Notes under the pieces: generated by a model | Database searches by the model: none | Told to the model about the DNA's origin: nothing | The model's input: the letters and a program-made list of their open reading frames with translations, nothing else | Assembly (NCBI GenBank): GCA_049657775.1 | Contig: JBASNZ010000058.1 | Coordinates: 1-45,163, forward strand | Origin: JBASNZ01 sp049657775 | GTDB taxonomy: Bacteria > Actinomycetota > Coriobacteriia > Anaerosomatales > Anaerosomataceae | DNA length: 45,163 nt | Direction: 5' to 3' | Program-made: the position numbers and the translations under genes | Shown here: in pieces, positions 14,584 to 22,822 of the stretch | How positions within the stretch are numbered: the first letter of the stretch is position 1 | Layout: every line of letters begins with the position of its first letter

Positions 14584-16218
14584 TCACTCCAGTGCGAAGA
14601 TGACCGGGTAGAGCGGTTGATCGCCACGGTGGGTCTCAACCTCGAGGTCGGGGTGCGCCTCTTCGGCACGGCGCGCAAGTTCGGCCAGAGTCTCGTCATC
14701 CAGGTCTTCGCCGGCAAGTATGGTAAGCGTCTCCGCGTCGCCCGCGAGAACGTCGATGAGTCGAAGGGCGACGTCGATGACGTCATCCCCGATAACTTCG
14801 ATCTCATGGTCCGAGATACCGATCACCTGACCCGTCTTGATGGGTCCGGCCTTGCTCTTGGCATCCTTGACCGCCGTCGTGATCTCTCCCGTGCGCACCG
14901 AGGCAGCGGCATTGGTCATCGCTTCAACAGCATCGTCAAAGGAAAGCGTCGCATCGTACGCGAGGAGCGCACTGAACGCCTCCGGAACCGAGGTTGTCGG
15001 GACCACAGCGACCGGCCTGCTGTCCAGGCCCACGACCTGTTGCGCAGCCATGATGATATTCCGGTTGTTCGGAAGAATGATGACGCGCTCAGCGTTGACG
15101 GCCTGTGCTGCCTCGTAGAGCTCAGCGGTTGACGGATTCATCGTCTGACCGCCGCTGACCACCCTGTCGGTACCGAGGGACCTGAGGATCTCGGCCTGTC
15201 CGTCACCGGCGGCGACTGCGACAAAACCCACAGGTTCGGCCGGCCAGACAGGCGTCGGCTCGTTCTTGAGCTGTGCCGTGCGCTCGGCCGTCTGACGCCG
15301 CATGTTGTTGATGTGTACCTCGGCCACACTTCCAAGCGATGTGGCCCAGCTGAGGACCTCGCCAGGACTGTTGGTGTGAACGTGGATCTTGTAGGTCTCC
15401 CGGTCCCCGACGACAAGGTCCGAGCCACCGTGTGTCGAGACCCATTCCTCGAGGAATGACTTATCAGCGTCCGAGTCGTACAGCAAGAACTCGGTGCAGT
15501 AGAGGTACTCGTCGTCATCCCAGTCGTCAACCGGCGACACTACAAGCTCGCCTGTGGCGATGGCGATGTCACGGTCGGAGAATTCGTGGCCGTCGAGTCC
15601 GGCCACGAAGCCCTCGAAGAGAATGGCCAGACCGAAGCCCCCGGCGTCGACGACACCGTGCTCCTTGAGAACAGGGAGCAGCTCGGGCGTGCGCTTGACC
15701 GAGTCAAACGCCGCCTTGACCACGATGTCGAGAACGTCGTCCAGACTGGCGCCCGAATCGACCGCGCTGGATGCCGCGTCAGCGGAGTCCCTGAGGACGG
15801 TGAGTATCGTCCCCTCTACGGGCTTTCGAACGGCCTGGAAGGCGACGGTGACCGACCGCTGAAGTGCGTCACACAAGAGCTGGGGAGCCAATTCATGGGC
15901 CTCGCCCGCCACCTCGCACAGTCCGCGGAGTATCTGGCTGAGGATGACCCCCGAGTTGCCGCGGGCGCCCATGAGCGAGCCGTGGGCCACGGCCCTGCAG
16001 ACACCGGTGAGTGATGGAGCGGGACCGAGGATCGCAAGGTCCGCCATGACGGCGTCCATCGTAAGGCTCATGTTCGTGCCGGTATCGCCATCCGGAACGG
16101 GGAACACGTTGAGACGGTTGATCTCATCCTTGCGCTGCTTCAGCGCGTCGGCGGCCGCCTCGATCAGTTCGGTTGCGGTGGGCATGGGTTTGCCGGTCAT
16201 CGTCTGCCCCGGGGTCAT
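14584..16218 (-). CDS. fakA: Fatty acid kinase catalytic subunit (DAK2/DhaL-type)
   Basis: FakA phosphorylates a fatty acid held by a FakB (DegV) protein, giving acyl-phosphate for PlsX/PlsY. The 544-residue protein has the DhaL kinase domain (about 12-210) with the Mg-ATP motif NVFPVPDGDTGTNM (37-50), ARGNSGVILSQ, VEGTILTV and DAGGFGLA, then the FakA middle domain (YCTEFLL, DRETYKIHVHT) and a C-terminal DegV-like domain with ILPNNRNIIMAA and QPLYPVIFALE at the end. It overlaps the asp23 stop by ATGA. The neighbouring DegV-like gene is truncated, so the working FakB is presumably elsewhere. Confidence 0.92.
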   Translation of the reverse strand: MTPGQTMTGKPMPTATELIEAAADALKQRKDEINRLNVFPVPDGDTGTNMSLTMDAVMADLAILGPAPSLTGVCRAVAHGSLMGARGNSGVILSQILRGLCEVAGEAHELAPQLLCDALQRSVTVAFQAVRKPVEGTILTVLRDSADAASSAVDSGASLDDVLDIVVKAAFDSVKRTPELLPVLKEHGVVDAGGFGLAILFEGFVAGLDGHEFSDRDIAIATGELVVSPVDDWDDDEYLYCTEFLLYDSDADKSFLEEWVSTHGGSDLVVGDRETYKIHVHTNSPGEVLSWATSLGSVAEVHINNMRRQTAERTAQLKNEPTPVWPAEPVGFVAVAAGDGQAEILRSLGTDRVVSGGQTMNPSTAELYEAAQAVNAERVIILPNNRNIIMAAQQVVGLDSRPVAVVPTTSVPEAFSALLAYDATLSFDDAVEAMTNAAASVRTGEITTAVKDAKSKAGPIKTGQVIGISDHEIEVIGDDVIDVALRLIDVLAGDAETLTILAGEDLDDETLAELARRAEEAHPDLEVETHRGDQPLYPVIFALE

Positions 16219-16565
16219 TTGCGGACCTTGATGCCCTGAACGTGGACATCGACCTCGGACACCGTGACGTCAGCGTCGTGCGTGAGCGCGTACATCACGC
16301 GGTCCACCAGGTTGCGAGAGACCTCGGCAAGGTTGGTGCCATGCTCGACAACGATGTAGAGGTCCACCCGCACCTTGCTGTCGTCGATGTTGGTGATAGC
16401 CACACCCTTGCGAAGCTTGTCACGGGACAGGAGTTGCGCCACTCCGTCGCGCAGAGACGGGCTGGCCATTCCAACGACGCCGTAGCACTCGAGCGCTACG
16501 AAGCCAGCGATGTCAGCGAGCACGTCGTTTGCGATGGTGATGGTGCCGGGAATCGAGTCCACCAC
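16215..16565 (-). CDS. Asp23/Gls24 family protein
   Basis: Members of this family (YloU/Asp23) associate with the membrane or envelope stress response and often precede fakA. The visible family core is GTITIANDVLADIAGFVA, an ECYGVVGMA segment, and VRVDLYIVVEHGTNL. I chose the GTG at 16565 (116 residues) because AAGGAGG lies 8 nt upstream; a longer ATG frame starting at 16604 adds 13 residues but has no clear ribosome-binding site. It is the first gene of the long minus-strand directon and is coupled to fakA by ATGA. Its function is not established here. Confidence 0.88.
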   Translation of the reverse strand: MVDSIPGTITIANDVLADIAGFVALECYGVVGMASPSLRDGVAQLLSRDKLRKGVAITNIDDSKVRVDLYIVVEHGTNLAEVSRNLVDRVMYALTHDADVTVSEVDVHVQGIKVRK

Positions 16566-16672
16566 GGTCGGGTCCTCCTTGGCAGCCGGAACGGTCTGAT
16601 GCATTCACTTGGGGCAACCTATCCATAAGGACGCTACCCGCGGCGCGCAAACACGGTGCGAGCCGATACGCT

Positions 16673-16678
16673 AGTATA
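16673..16678 (-). promoter_or_regulatory. Possible -10 box for the asp23-fakA operon
   Basis: TATACT occurs on the minus strand about 108 nt before the proposed asp23 start, in the divergent region with rpmB. No good -35 is seen 17 nt upstream. Confidence 0.35.
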
Positions 16679-16726
16679 CCGAAGCGAAGGCGGGCTTCAC
16701 ACAATGGTTGTCAGCAACTGGACGTC

Positions 16727-16755
16727 TTGCTGCGATACCGGGGCCGTGCTATCAT
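16727..16755 (+). promoter_or_regulatory. rpmB promoter
   Basis: TTGCTG (16727-16732) and TATCAT (16750-16755) are separated by 17 nt, and the -10 has the extended TGC. The 5' leader would be about 60 nt. Confidence 0.6.
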
Positions 16756-16822
16756 CGCAAAGTTTCTCGCCCATAGAGCGTCAGGCCGAGGCCTGCGCAT
16801 GGATACAGGACGGAGTCACACC

Positions 16823-17011
16823 ATGTCCCAGGTCTGCACCGTTTGCGGCAAGCATCCGTCGGCGGGTCGCAACGTCAGCCACTCGCACCGCGTGACCAAC
16901 CGCACCGTGTACCCGAACATCCAGCGGGTGTCGATCGTGGTTGACGGTACGGTCAAGAAGGCCAACGTCTGCACGAAGTGCATGAAAGCCGGCAAGGTCA
17001 CCCGCGGCTAG
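16823..17011 (+). CDS. rpmB: 50S ribosomal protein L28
   Basis: This 62-residue protein of the large ribosomal subunit begins MSQVCTVCGKHPSAGRNVSH and has a C-x2-C pair at the start and another (CTKC) near the end, so it is the zinc-binding form. The ATG at 16823 has GGAG 7 nt upstream and gives the family N-terminus. It is transcribed divergently from asp23 and converges on the GAF-HD gene, with 21 nt between stops and no terminator seen. Both L28 and L32 here depend on zinc. Confidence 0.97.
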   Translation: MSQVCTVCGKHPSAGRNVSHSHRVTNRTVYPNIQRVSIVVDGTVKKANVCTKCMKAGKVTRG

Positions 17012-17032
17012 ATCGAACTCAGCACCATCCGC

Positions 17033-18871
17033 CTAGAGCGGACGGTGTTCCGGGACCCAGCTTCGCCCTGAGCCGACAAGATCCGAAAGGACCTTCACGA
17101 CAGAGGGATCGAACTGGGTCCCTGCTTTGTCCTGAAGCTCCGCGAGCGCCTGCGGTACGGTCATGGCCGTCCGGTACGGGCGGTCCGACGTCATTGCGAC
17201 GAATGCGTCCGCGACGGCGAGGATGCGCGCTCCCAGCGGGATCGACTGTCCGGCCATACCGCCGAGATACCCATGCCCATCGAACCACTCGTGATGGTGG
17301 TAGACGATCGGGGCGACCGCCTTGAGCGCCGGCATGTCCTGCAGTATCTCCGCCGCGATCTGTGGATGAAGCTTGAGGAGCCCCCTCTCCACCGTCGAGA
17401 GCGGTCGGTGCGAGGCGCCTATGCTGTCGCCGGCGGCTGACATCCCGATGTCGTGCAACAGCGCCGCAACGCGAAGTGCCTCGGTCTGCTCGTCATCAAG
17501 TCCAAAGGAATCACCGATGGCCGTCGCGTACTCGAGCACACGCTCGGTACCGCCCCGCGCGTATGGGTCCTTTGTCTCGAGCGCGATCGCGAGCGCCTGC
17601 AGCGTGTCGAAGTAGAGCTCCCGGAAGGACATGACGGCGCGCGCATTCTTGAGCGCGACTGCGGTCTGCTTTCCGAGCGTCTCAAGGGCCTTCATGTGCG
17701 ACTCGGTGAAACGTGCCGGGAACCCTTTGCTGCCGACGTTGATGACACCGAGGATGCCATCGTCATCGGAGATGGGAACGCACACCGCCGAGCGCACGCC
17801 ATGCCTACGAACCGTGCGCGGACGCGATGGAAGGTCCTCGATCAGCAACGGCTGACCAGTTGCCAGTACCCACCCCGCGATGCCTTCGCCCTCCGACAGC
17901 GCGGTGTCTCTGACGACCTCGGGCGGTAGGCCGTGGGCTTTGACGATCACGAGTTTGCCGGTTGTCGGATCCAGCAGCATCACGCTACCGGTGGCCGCCT
18001 CGGACAGCGACATAGCGCGGTCGAGCGCGGTGGCGAGAACCTCCTCGGGATCGAGAATGCGACTGAGGTCGCGAGCCATCTCGATGAGAGCGGTGGCCGT
18101 CTCCGTTTCTACGCGCGCGACGTGCAGCGCAAGGGAGCCGGCGATAGGTCCTAAGAACGGTGAGCAGACCGCGGCCAGCGCGGCCGCATCGGGATCGCGG
18201 TCGCACGCGATATCGACGCCTATCACGCCCCGGGCCTGTCCAGGAGAGATGGGCACAGAAAAGCGCCAGATGACGCGTTCCGTTCCGCCCGTCTGAAGTC
18301 TGGCAAGTGGCGCAAGCGTGGCCTTGCCGGTCCGCACCGCCGCGCCAAGAAGCTGATCGTCGGCCGCAACTGGGCGTGGGGACGGACTCATCGGGCCGAC
18401 CGCGCAGACGAGCCTCAGCGTGGCCGAGGCCGGATCGTCCAGCCAGAGGTGCGCGGCAACGGGCGCATGATCGCGCATCAGAGCATCCATGAGGCTTCTG
18501 AGCATGACGTCCGGTTCAAGCGTTGCAGGAATGCGCGGCGGGGACGGTGGCTCTGCCGCAGGCGTCGGGAGTTCAGAAGCAGCGTCCTCGATTTCGCCGG
18601 GGGATGTCTCGTCGGACTGCGCGTAGCGCAGCCTGGACGTGCGCATCAATCCAACGACGAGCGCGAGCACAAGTCCGACGCCCACGATGCCCATGACCGC
18701 GGGACGCATGATGACCGCGAGGGTTCCCACCGCGAGCGCAGCAACCGCGAGGACGACAAGTCCGCCTCCCGCGTCTCTGTTCTGCTGTACCTGGTCCGTC
18801 TTCTTCGGGCCCATCGTGCCCCCAACAGGCTGGTGAACGAGTCCATTCGTCCGCACAGCCGTTATCGGCAT
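17033..18871 (-). CDS. Membrane-anchored GAF-GAF-HD-GYP protein
   Basis: This 612-residue protein has two hydrophobic helices (about 37-54 and 57-76), a Pro-rich linker, two GAF-like domains (about 120-250 and 270-410), and an HD-GYP domain. The HD pair is His473-Asp474 (LLHDIGM), His502 follows, and then HHHEWFDGHGYLGG (525-538). The family GYP reads GYL here, with the metal-binding His and Asp kept. HD-GYP proteins often degrade cyclic di-GMP; activity here is an inference. The start is uncertain: 18871 is used, and an in-frame ATG at 18814 (MGPKK) is also possible. It follows thiT-thiN and may share their transcript. Confidence 0.85.
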   Translation of the reverse strand: MPITAVRTNGLVHQPVGGTMGPKKTDQVQQNRDAGGGLVVLAVAALAVGTLAVIMRPAVMGIVGVGLVLALVVGLMRTSRLRYAQSDETSPGEIEDAASELPTPAAEPPSPPRIPATLEPDVMLRSLMDALMRDHAPVAAHLWLDDPASATLRLVCAVGPMSPSPRPVAADDQLLGAAVRTGKATLAPLARLQTGGTERVIWRFSVPISPGQARGVIGVDIACDRDPDAAALAAVCSPFLGPIAGSLALHVARVETETATALIEMARDLSRILDPEEVLATALDRAMSLSEAATGSVMLLDPTTGKLVIVKAHGLPPEVVRDTALSEGEGIAGWVLATGQPLLIEDLPSRPRTVRRHGVRSAVCVPISDDDGILGVINVGSKGFPARFTESHMKALETLGKQTAVALKNARAVMSFRELYFDTLQALAIALETKDPYARGGTERVLEYATAIGDSFGLDDEQTEALRVAALLHDIGMSAAGDSIGASHRPLSTVERGLLKLHPQIAAEILQDMPALKAVAPIVYHHHEWFDGHGYLGGMAGQSIPLGARILAVADAFVAMTSDRPYRTAMTVPQALAELQDKAGTQFDPSVVKVLSDLVGSGRSWVPEHRPL

Positions 18872-18896
18872 AGCGGAGTCCCGACTGAAATCACCC

Positions 18897-19547
18897 TCAG
18901 CCGTCTGAAGAGACTATCACCAGGAGGGTACCTGTGATAAGCGATACGCCCGCAACCGGGCCGGTCGCGGTATTGCTGATCCCAAGTGACGAAAGGACCC
19001 CGACCGACGCTCCACGCAGTGGATACTTCATTCCCGTGACGGTGACCCCATGCGACGCCTCAAGGGCGAGCACCGATATGGTCGCTTCGCTGTCCACGGA
19101 GAATTCGATCGAGGGACGAGTGCGCCCCGAGAGGAGCCACGCGCGAAAGCCAGGCTCCAGGATGCGCGGCGCCATGTCCTCGGCCAGCTGCAGCGTCCCG
19201 AGCGCCGCGAGCGTGTGGTCAAGCCGCCCGCTGAACGCGCCTGTGAAACACACCCGAGCGGCTCCCATGTCTCTGGCGTGTGTCAGGGCGATGTCGAGGT
19301 CACTCGCATCCTTCTCCACCGGGTACGCCCTGACCGGGATCCCCCGAGCCTCGAGCCGCTCCCGGGCGCCGGGACATGCTGAGTCGAAGTCGCCCACCAC
19401 CAAGTCGGGACGCCTTCCCAGCGAGAGGCACCACTCCCCTGCCGCATCGCACGCGATCACGATGTCGGCATCGCGCAGGATCCGGGCGTAGAACTCCTCG
19501 GCGCCCGGGACTGCGGCGGCGCCGACTATGAGTGCTTCTCTAGTCAC
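18897..19547 (-). CDS. thiN: Thiamine pyrophosphokinase
   Basis: ThiN transfers diphosphate from ATP to thiamine to make TPP. The 216-residue protein has VGDFDSACPG (51-60), the KDASDLDIAL block (79-88) and GAFSGRLDHTLA, all standard for this fold. The C-terminal beta-rich domain ends in GTLLVIVSSDG. The GTG at 19547 overlaps the thiT stop (GTGA), so the transporter and kinase are coupled and both fall under the TPP riboswitch upstream of thiT. Confidence 0.94.
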   Translation of the reverse strand: MTREALIVGAAAVPGAEEFYARILRDADIVIACDAAGEWCLSLGRRPDLVVGDFDSACPGARERLEARGIPVRAYPVEKDASDLDIALTHARDMGAARVCFTGAFSGRLDHTLAALGTLQLAEDMAPRILEPGFRAWLLSGRTRPSIEFSVDSEATISVLALEASHGVTVTGMKYPLRGASVGVLSSLGISNTATGPVAGVSLITGTLLVIVSSDG

Positions 19548-20107
19548 AGCGCCTCCGAGCTTGGCTGTGCGCGCTCCAGAGTCGGCAGGATCAGCAGTGC
19601 CGCGACTATGCAAGCGACAGCCGAGATGAGCACGTACATGTTGTACCCGAGGGAGTACGCCAGAACCGGGCCTCCTGCGTATTCGGCGAAGAAGACCACG
19701 CCAGATGCGACGTGCGCGGCGTACCGCGCGAGAGAACCCAGGATGATCCCCCCTGCCGCCGCTGCCATCGCAACGCCCGGACGCGTGGAGAAGCGACGCC
19801 ACAGCGGTCGCACCACACCCGCGAGCCCGCATGCGGCGTACGCGAGCGGGTAGTCCAGGATGTACTGTGCCCAGTGCACCGGTGGATACGGATCGATGAA
19901 GAAATCGAGCACGCCATAGATAGCGCCAGCGGCGATACCGACCGCGGGACCACGGCGTATCGCCAGTACGAAGAGCGGGAGCATGGCGAGCGATACCGTG
20001 CCGCCCTGCGGCATCCTCCATACCTTGAGCATGTTGAGGACCGCGGCAAGCGCGATCACCAGGCCGATCTCCACAAGCACTCGGGTGCGATCGTTCTTGT
20101 CGGACAT
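19544..20107 (-). CDS. thiT: ThiT family thiamine transporter, ECF S component
   Basis: ThiT is the thiamine-binding membrane subunit that works with an ECF energising module. The 187-residue protein has about six hydrophobic segments and the family block PQGGTVSLAMLPLF near residue 33, then GAIYGVLDFF and YILDYPLAYAACG. The ATG at 20107 (MSDKNDRTRV) has GGAAGGGAG about 7 nt upstream. It lies behind a TPP riboswitch and is coupled to thiN, so salvaged thiamine is phosphorylated at once. No ECF A, A' or T gene is in the window. Confidence 0.92.
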   Translation of the reverse strand: MSDKNDRTRVLVEIGLVIALAAVLNMLKVWRMPQGGTVSLAMLPLFVLAIRRGPAVGIAAGAIYGVLDFFIDPYPPVHWAQYILDYPLAYAACGLAGVVRPLWRRFSTRPGVAMAAAAGGIILGSLARYAAHVASGVVFFAEYAGGPVLAYSLGYNMYVLISAVACIVAALLILPTLERAQPSSEAL

Positions 20108-20196
20108 GAACAGACTCCCTTCCAGTGCGACGGCATAAGGGCCGACGCGTGGAGGAGCATGGAGACTGATCGACGCCGAGACGCGTCTACCGTGCT

Positions 20197-20277
20197 TGCC
20201 GCTCCGCATTACCGGAACGGTCCTTCGGTCGCGAACTCCAGGGAATTCGCCTCTCAGCCGCGCACGCAGCTCCCGAT
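20197..20277 (-). promoter_or_regulatory. TPP riboswitch (THI element)
   Basis: On the minus strand the THI-box signature appears in order: CGGGAGC, GCGCGGCTGAGAGG, GACCGAAGGACC, and CCGGTAATGCGGAGCGG. It ends about 90 nt before thiT. Downstream, GACGC/GCGTC can form a local hairpin, and a second ACGCGTC copy (20145-20150 on the plus strand) offers an alternative partner. CTCCTCC (20157-20151) can pair with the GGGAG of the ribosome-binding site, so translational control is plausible. No U-rich terminator is seen. Confidence 0.88.
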
Positions 20278-20301
20278 ACGGTTGTTAAGGACGTACAAAT
20301 C

Positions 20302-21339
20302 CTACTGCATCTGCTTGAGGTACGGATAGGGGTTAACCGGAGAACCACCACCGGGGTGTATCTGGAAGTGCAGATGCGGCGCACTCGCGCTTGCGTTCCC
20401 GGTGCTGCCGACCTTGGCGATCAGTTCGCCCGCCTGAACGTGGCCGGAGGTACGAACGTAGCTACTGAGGTGCGCGTAGTAGAACTCCCACCCGTTGCTA
20501 GCCGTGAGCCAGATGGTCTTGCCGCCAAGCGAGTTCGACTTCGCTCGCACCGTGCCCGAGAGCACGGCAACCACTGGCGTTCCCGTGCGGGCCATGATGT
20601 CCGTGCCTTTGTGGGTGCGCCCGCCCGAACGAGCTGCGCCCCATGTGTCCGCGTAGTAGCACGGACCCTGCACCGGGAAGACCATGCCGTTGGCACCCGG
20701 CGGGTAGCGGCTGGATGTCTTCCCGCCGCTGCTCTTCGCGACCGCGGCGGCGTACTTCTTCTGGACCGCGTCGTATTCGGCCTGTACGGACTTGAAGCGC
20801 TTGTCCAGAGCGGCGGCCTTCTTCTTGAGTGCGGCCGCCTCTTCGCTCTGATCGGCCTTGAGGGCTTCCATCGAGGCCTTGCGCTCAGTGAGCTCAGTCT
20901 GGAGCGCCTCGACCTCGGACACGACTTCCGCGTCTTGCGAGCCGATCCGCTGCACGTATTCAAGGCGAACAAGCATGTCATCGAGGGTCTCGCTCGTCAG
21001 GAGTAGGGCCAGGTAGTCGATGTCGCCCTGCCGGTACATCTCGGCGGCGTGGCTCGAGAGCTTCGCGGAGGCTTCGGCAAGGCGCGCCTGCGTGGCCTTG
21101 AGTTCCTTGTTCGTCTTGGCAAGCTGCGCGTTGGTCTTATCCAGCTTCCAGTAGGCGTCGGAGTAGGCGTCGCCCGCCTTCTGGGACTCCTTGCGCAGTG
21201 CGGCGAGCTTGTCGCGTAGCTGGTCAGCTTCGGACTTGGCACCAAGCGCCTGAGACGGCAGCAGCAGCGCGAACGCAACCACCGTTATCGCGACGATGGA
21301 GAAGATCCGTCTGCGTCTGTCGGTGTTCATGGACACCAT
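20302..21339 (-). CDS. Secreted coiled-coil M23 peptidase
   Basis: This 345-residue exported protein has a signal peptide (basic start, hydrophobic 12-28, likely cut near ALGA-KS at 34), a long coiled coil (about 36-200), and a C-terminal LytM/M23 domain. The zinc and catalytic residues are intact: His243 and Asp247 in HKGTD, and His322 and His324 in HLHF. This layout resembles EnvC- and RipA-region-type septal hydrolases that cut peptidoglycan cross-links. The ATG lies 4 nt after the stop of the PASTA/amidase-like gene, so the pair is probably one operon. An ATG three codons in is an alternative start. Confidence 0.9.
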   Translation of the reverse strand: MVSMNTDRRRRIFSIVAITVVAFALLLPSQALGAKSEADQLRDKLAALRKESQKAGDAYSDAYWKLDKTNAQLAKTNKELKATQARLAEASAKLSSHAAEMYRQGDIDYLALLLTSETLDDMLVRLEYVQRIGSQDAEVVSEVEALQTELTERKASMEALKADQSEEAAALKKKAAALDKRFKSVQAEYDAVQKKYAAAVAKSSGGKTSSRYPPGANGMVFPVQGPCYYADTWGAARSGGRTHKGTDIMARTGTPVVAVLSGTVRAKSNSLGGKTIWLTASNGWEFYYAHLSSYVRTSGHVQAGELIAKVGSTGNASASAPHLHFQIHPGGGSPVNPYPYLKQMQ

Positions 21340-21343
21340 TGTA

Positions 21344-22414
21344 CTATCCGGTTCCGAACGTGGCCCCGATGGCGCGATAGATCGCGCGGGCGATGGTGTC
21401 GGCCCACTCGGGATCGGCGAAGAGCGCAGTGTCAGCCTTGTCCTGCGCGTTTCCCAGAACGAGCCTGAGACCCGGCGCTTTCACCGCCGCGAGAACGCCG
21501 TCCTGCGCCTTGGCCGTCGGCTGGATGGCCAGACCCGCGAGCTTGATCGCCGAGGCGACACTGGTCGGGAAGTCCGTCGTGGTTGCCGAAGCTGTCGCGC
21601 CCGAGCTGGGAAGCACCGTGATCGCGACTCCGGCGGAACCGGTTTGCGCCACGTCGAGCACCACCGCGCACGTGGTGCCCGTGGTCTCGGCAGCGACAGC
21701 GGCTCTATCGGCGATCGCTGTCGCGGTCGACGTGCTGCTGCGGGTAACGACAGCCCGTCCACCGGATGCCTCAATGAGCGCACGAAGCCTTCGGGCGACC
21801 TCGAGGGTGATGTCAGGAGACACCGTGCGCGGCACGGGATCGATGACGACCACAACGCCTGCAAGTCCGTACGGCGTGAGGATGGATGAACCAAGCGAGC
21901 GACCTGCAACGCTCAGCCTGACGCTGGTACCTGTACTGACCTCGACACCGGGTGACGGGAATGATTCGAGCACCGTACCTGATGCCAGCTGAGACTCGAC
22001 GGTCTGCGTTGTAACCGTCAGGCCACGCTGTTCGAGCTGGCGTGTTGCCTCGGTCACGTCACGGCCGATGACGTCGGGCATCGGGAACGCCTCGGTACCG
22101 GCCGAGAACAGCACGGTGATGGCCTCTCCCCTGCTGAGTGTGGTACCGGCAGGCGGGTCCTGCGAGATGACCGCTCCCCTTGGAACGTCCATGGAGAAGC
22201 GGCTTCCACCGTCGATCATGGTAAGGCCGGCCTGCTGCAACGTGGTGAGAGCGTCCGGCTTGGTCATGCCGGCGACGGCCGGGACCATGACCTCATCCGA
22301 GCGCATGGCGAACGTGATGCCGATGACCGCCAGCACCGCGATCAAGACACCTGCTGCTACCGTTATGATGAGCCACCGCGGGACAAGCGGAGCACGACGT
22401 GGACGAGATCTCAT
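21344..22414 (-). CDS. Membrane PASTA protein with degenerate amidase_3-like domain
   Basis: This 356-residue protein has one membrane helix (about 14-36), two PASTA domains (about 42-105 and 109-170), and a C-terminal domain (about 186-352) with the outline of N-acetylmuramoyl-L-alanine amidase type 3. The amidase catalytic sites look lost: the IDPGHGG zinc site reads IDPVPR (191-196), the SIHAN site reads VLDVAQ, and the catalytic Glu region reads VLGNAQDKAD. It has neither a kinase nor a penicillin-binding domain. The ATG at 22414 lies 6 nt after a TATACT box, so the mRNA may be leaderless. It probably binds muropeptide or the neighbouring M23 enzyme (inference). Confidence 0.75.
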   Translation of the reverse strand: MRSRPRRAPLVPRWLIITVAAGVLIAVLAVIGITFAMRSDEVMVPAVAGMTKPDALTTLQQAGLTMIDGGSRFSMDVPRGAVISQDPPAGTTLSRGEAITVLFSAGTEAFPMPDVIGRDVTEATRQLEQRGLTVTTQTVESQLASGTVLESFPSPGVEVSTGTSVRLSVAGRSLGSSILTPYGLAGVVVVIDPVPRTVSPDITLEVARRLRALIEASGGRAVVTRSSTSTATAIADRAAVAAETTGTTCAVVLDVAQTGSAGVAITVLPSSGATASATTTDFPTSVASAIKLAGLAIQPTAKAQDGVLAAVKAPGLRLVLGNAQDKADTALFADPEWADTIARAIYRAIGATFGTG

Positions 22415-22420
22415 ACGTCG

Positions 22421-22429
22421 AGTATAGCA
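22421..22429 (-). promoter_or_regulatory. Extended -10 giving a probable leaderless mRNA
   Basis: TGCTATACT on the minus strand ends 6 nt before the ATG at 22414, so transcription would begin at or next to the start codon. No good -35 is present. Confidence 0.55.
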
Positions 22430-22475
22430 ACTCCTGCGCCTACCACACCTACCACACTGCGGCAACTCCGGCGCC

Positions 22476-22505
22476 TTGCCCCCGCGATACCTCGCGGTGT
22501 ATTCT
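22476..22505 (+). promoter_or_regulatory. Candidate promoter for the zinc-ribbon gene
   Basis: TTGCCC (22476-22481) and TATTCT (22500-22505) are separated by 18 nt, about 40 nt before the ATG at 22544. Confidence 0.4.
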
Positions 22506-22543
22506 TACCGCTCGCAATCAAGCCTTCATATGGAGGGACCCGC

Positions 22544-22819
22544 ATGCCTGCGTACGACTACCGCTGCCCCGCGTGTGACGCCTGCTTCGAAGTGACGAGA
22601 TCCATCTCGGACACGTCACCCCAGCCGTGTCCTGAATGCGGTGTCGAGGCCAAGCGTCTGTTCTCGCCGGTCGGCATCGTGTTCAAGGGCAGCGGCTTCC
22701 ACAACACCGACTACCGCAAGAAATCCGCGCTCCCGGCTAACGAAAAGGCCGAGACGCCAGCCGCCCCGTGTGGAGGCGGAGACTCCCCGGCCTGCACGAG
22801 CTGTCCAGCTGCCGAGTAG
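22544..22819 (+). CDS. FmdB-family zinc-ribbon protein
   Basis: This 91-residue protein begins MPAYDYRCPACDACFEV and has a second pair CPECG near residue 29, a four-cysteine zinc ribbon of the FmdB/CxxC_CxxC_SSSS type. The segment GIVFKGSGFHNTDYRK is also a family mark. The C-terminal tail is Ala/Pro-rich with three more cysteines. GGAGG lies 7 nt before the ATG. It converges with glpX, with only 3 nt between stops. The family's role is poorly known; regulatory links have been proposed. Confidence 0.9.
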   Translation: MPAYDYRCPACDACFEVTRSISDTSPQPCPECGVEAKRLFSPVGIVFKGSGFHNTDYRKKSALPANEKAETPAAPCGGGDSPACTSCPAAE

Positions 22820-22822
22820 CGC

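Noticed and set aside
14584..16218. Dihydroxyacetone kinase
   Set aside because: The DhaL domain is followed by the FakA middle and C-terminal domains, the gene follows asp23, and there is no DhaK partner, so fatty acid kinase fits better.
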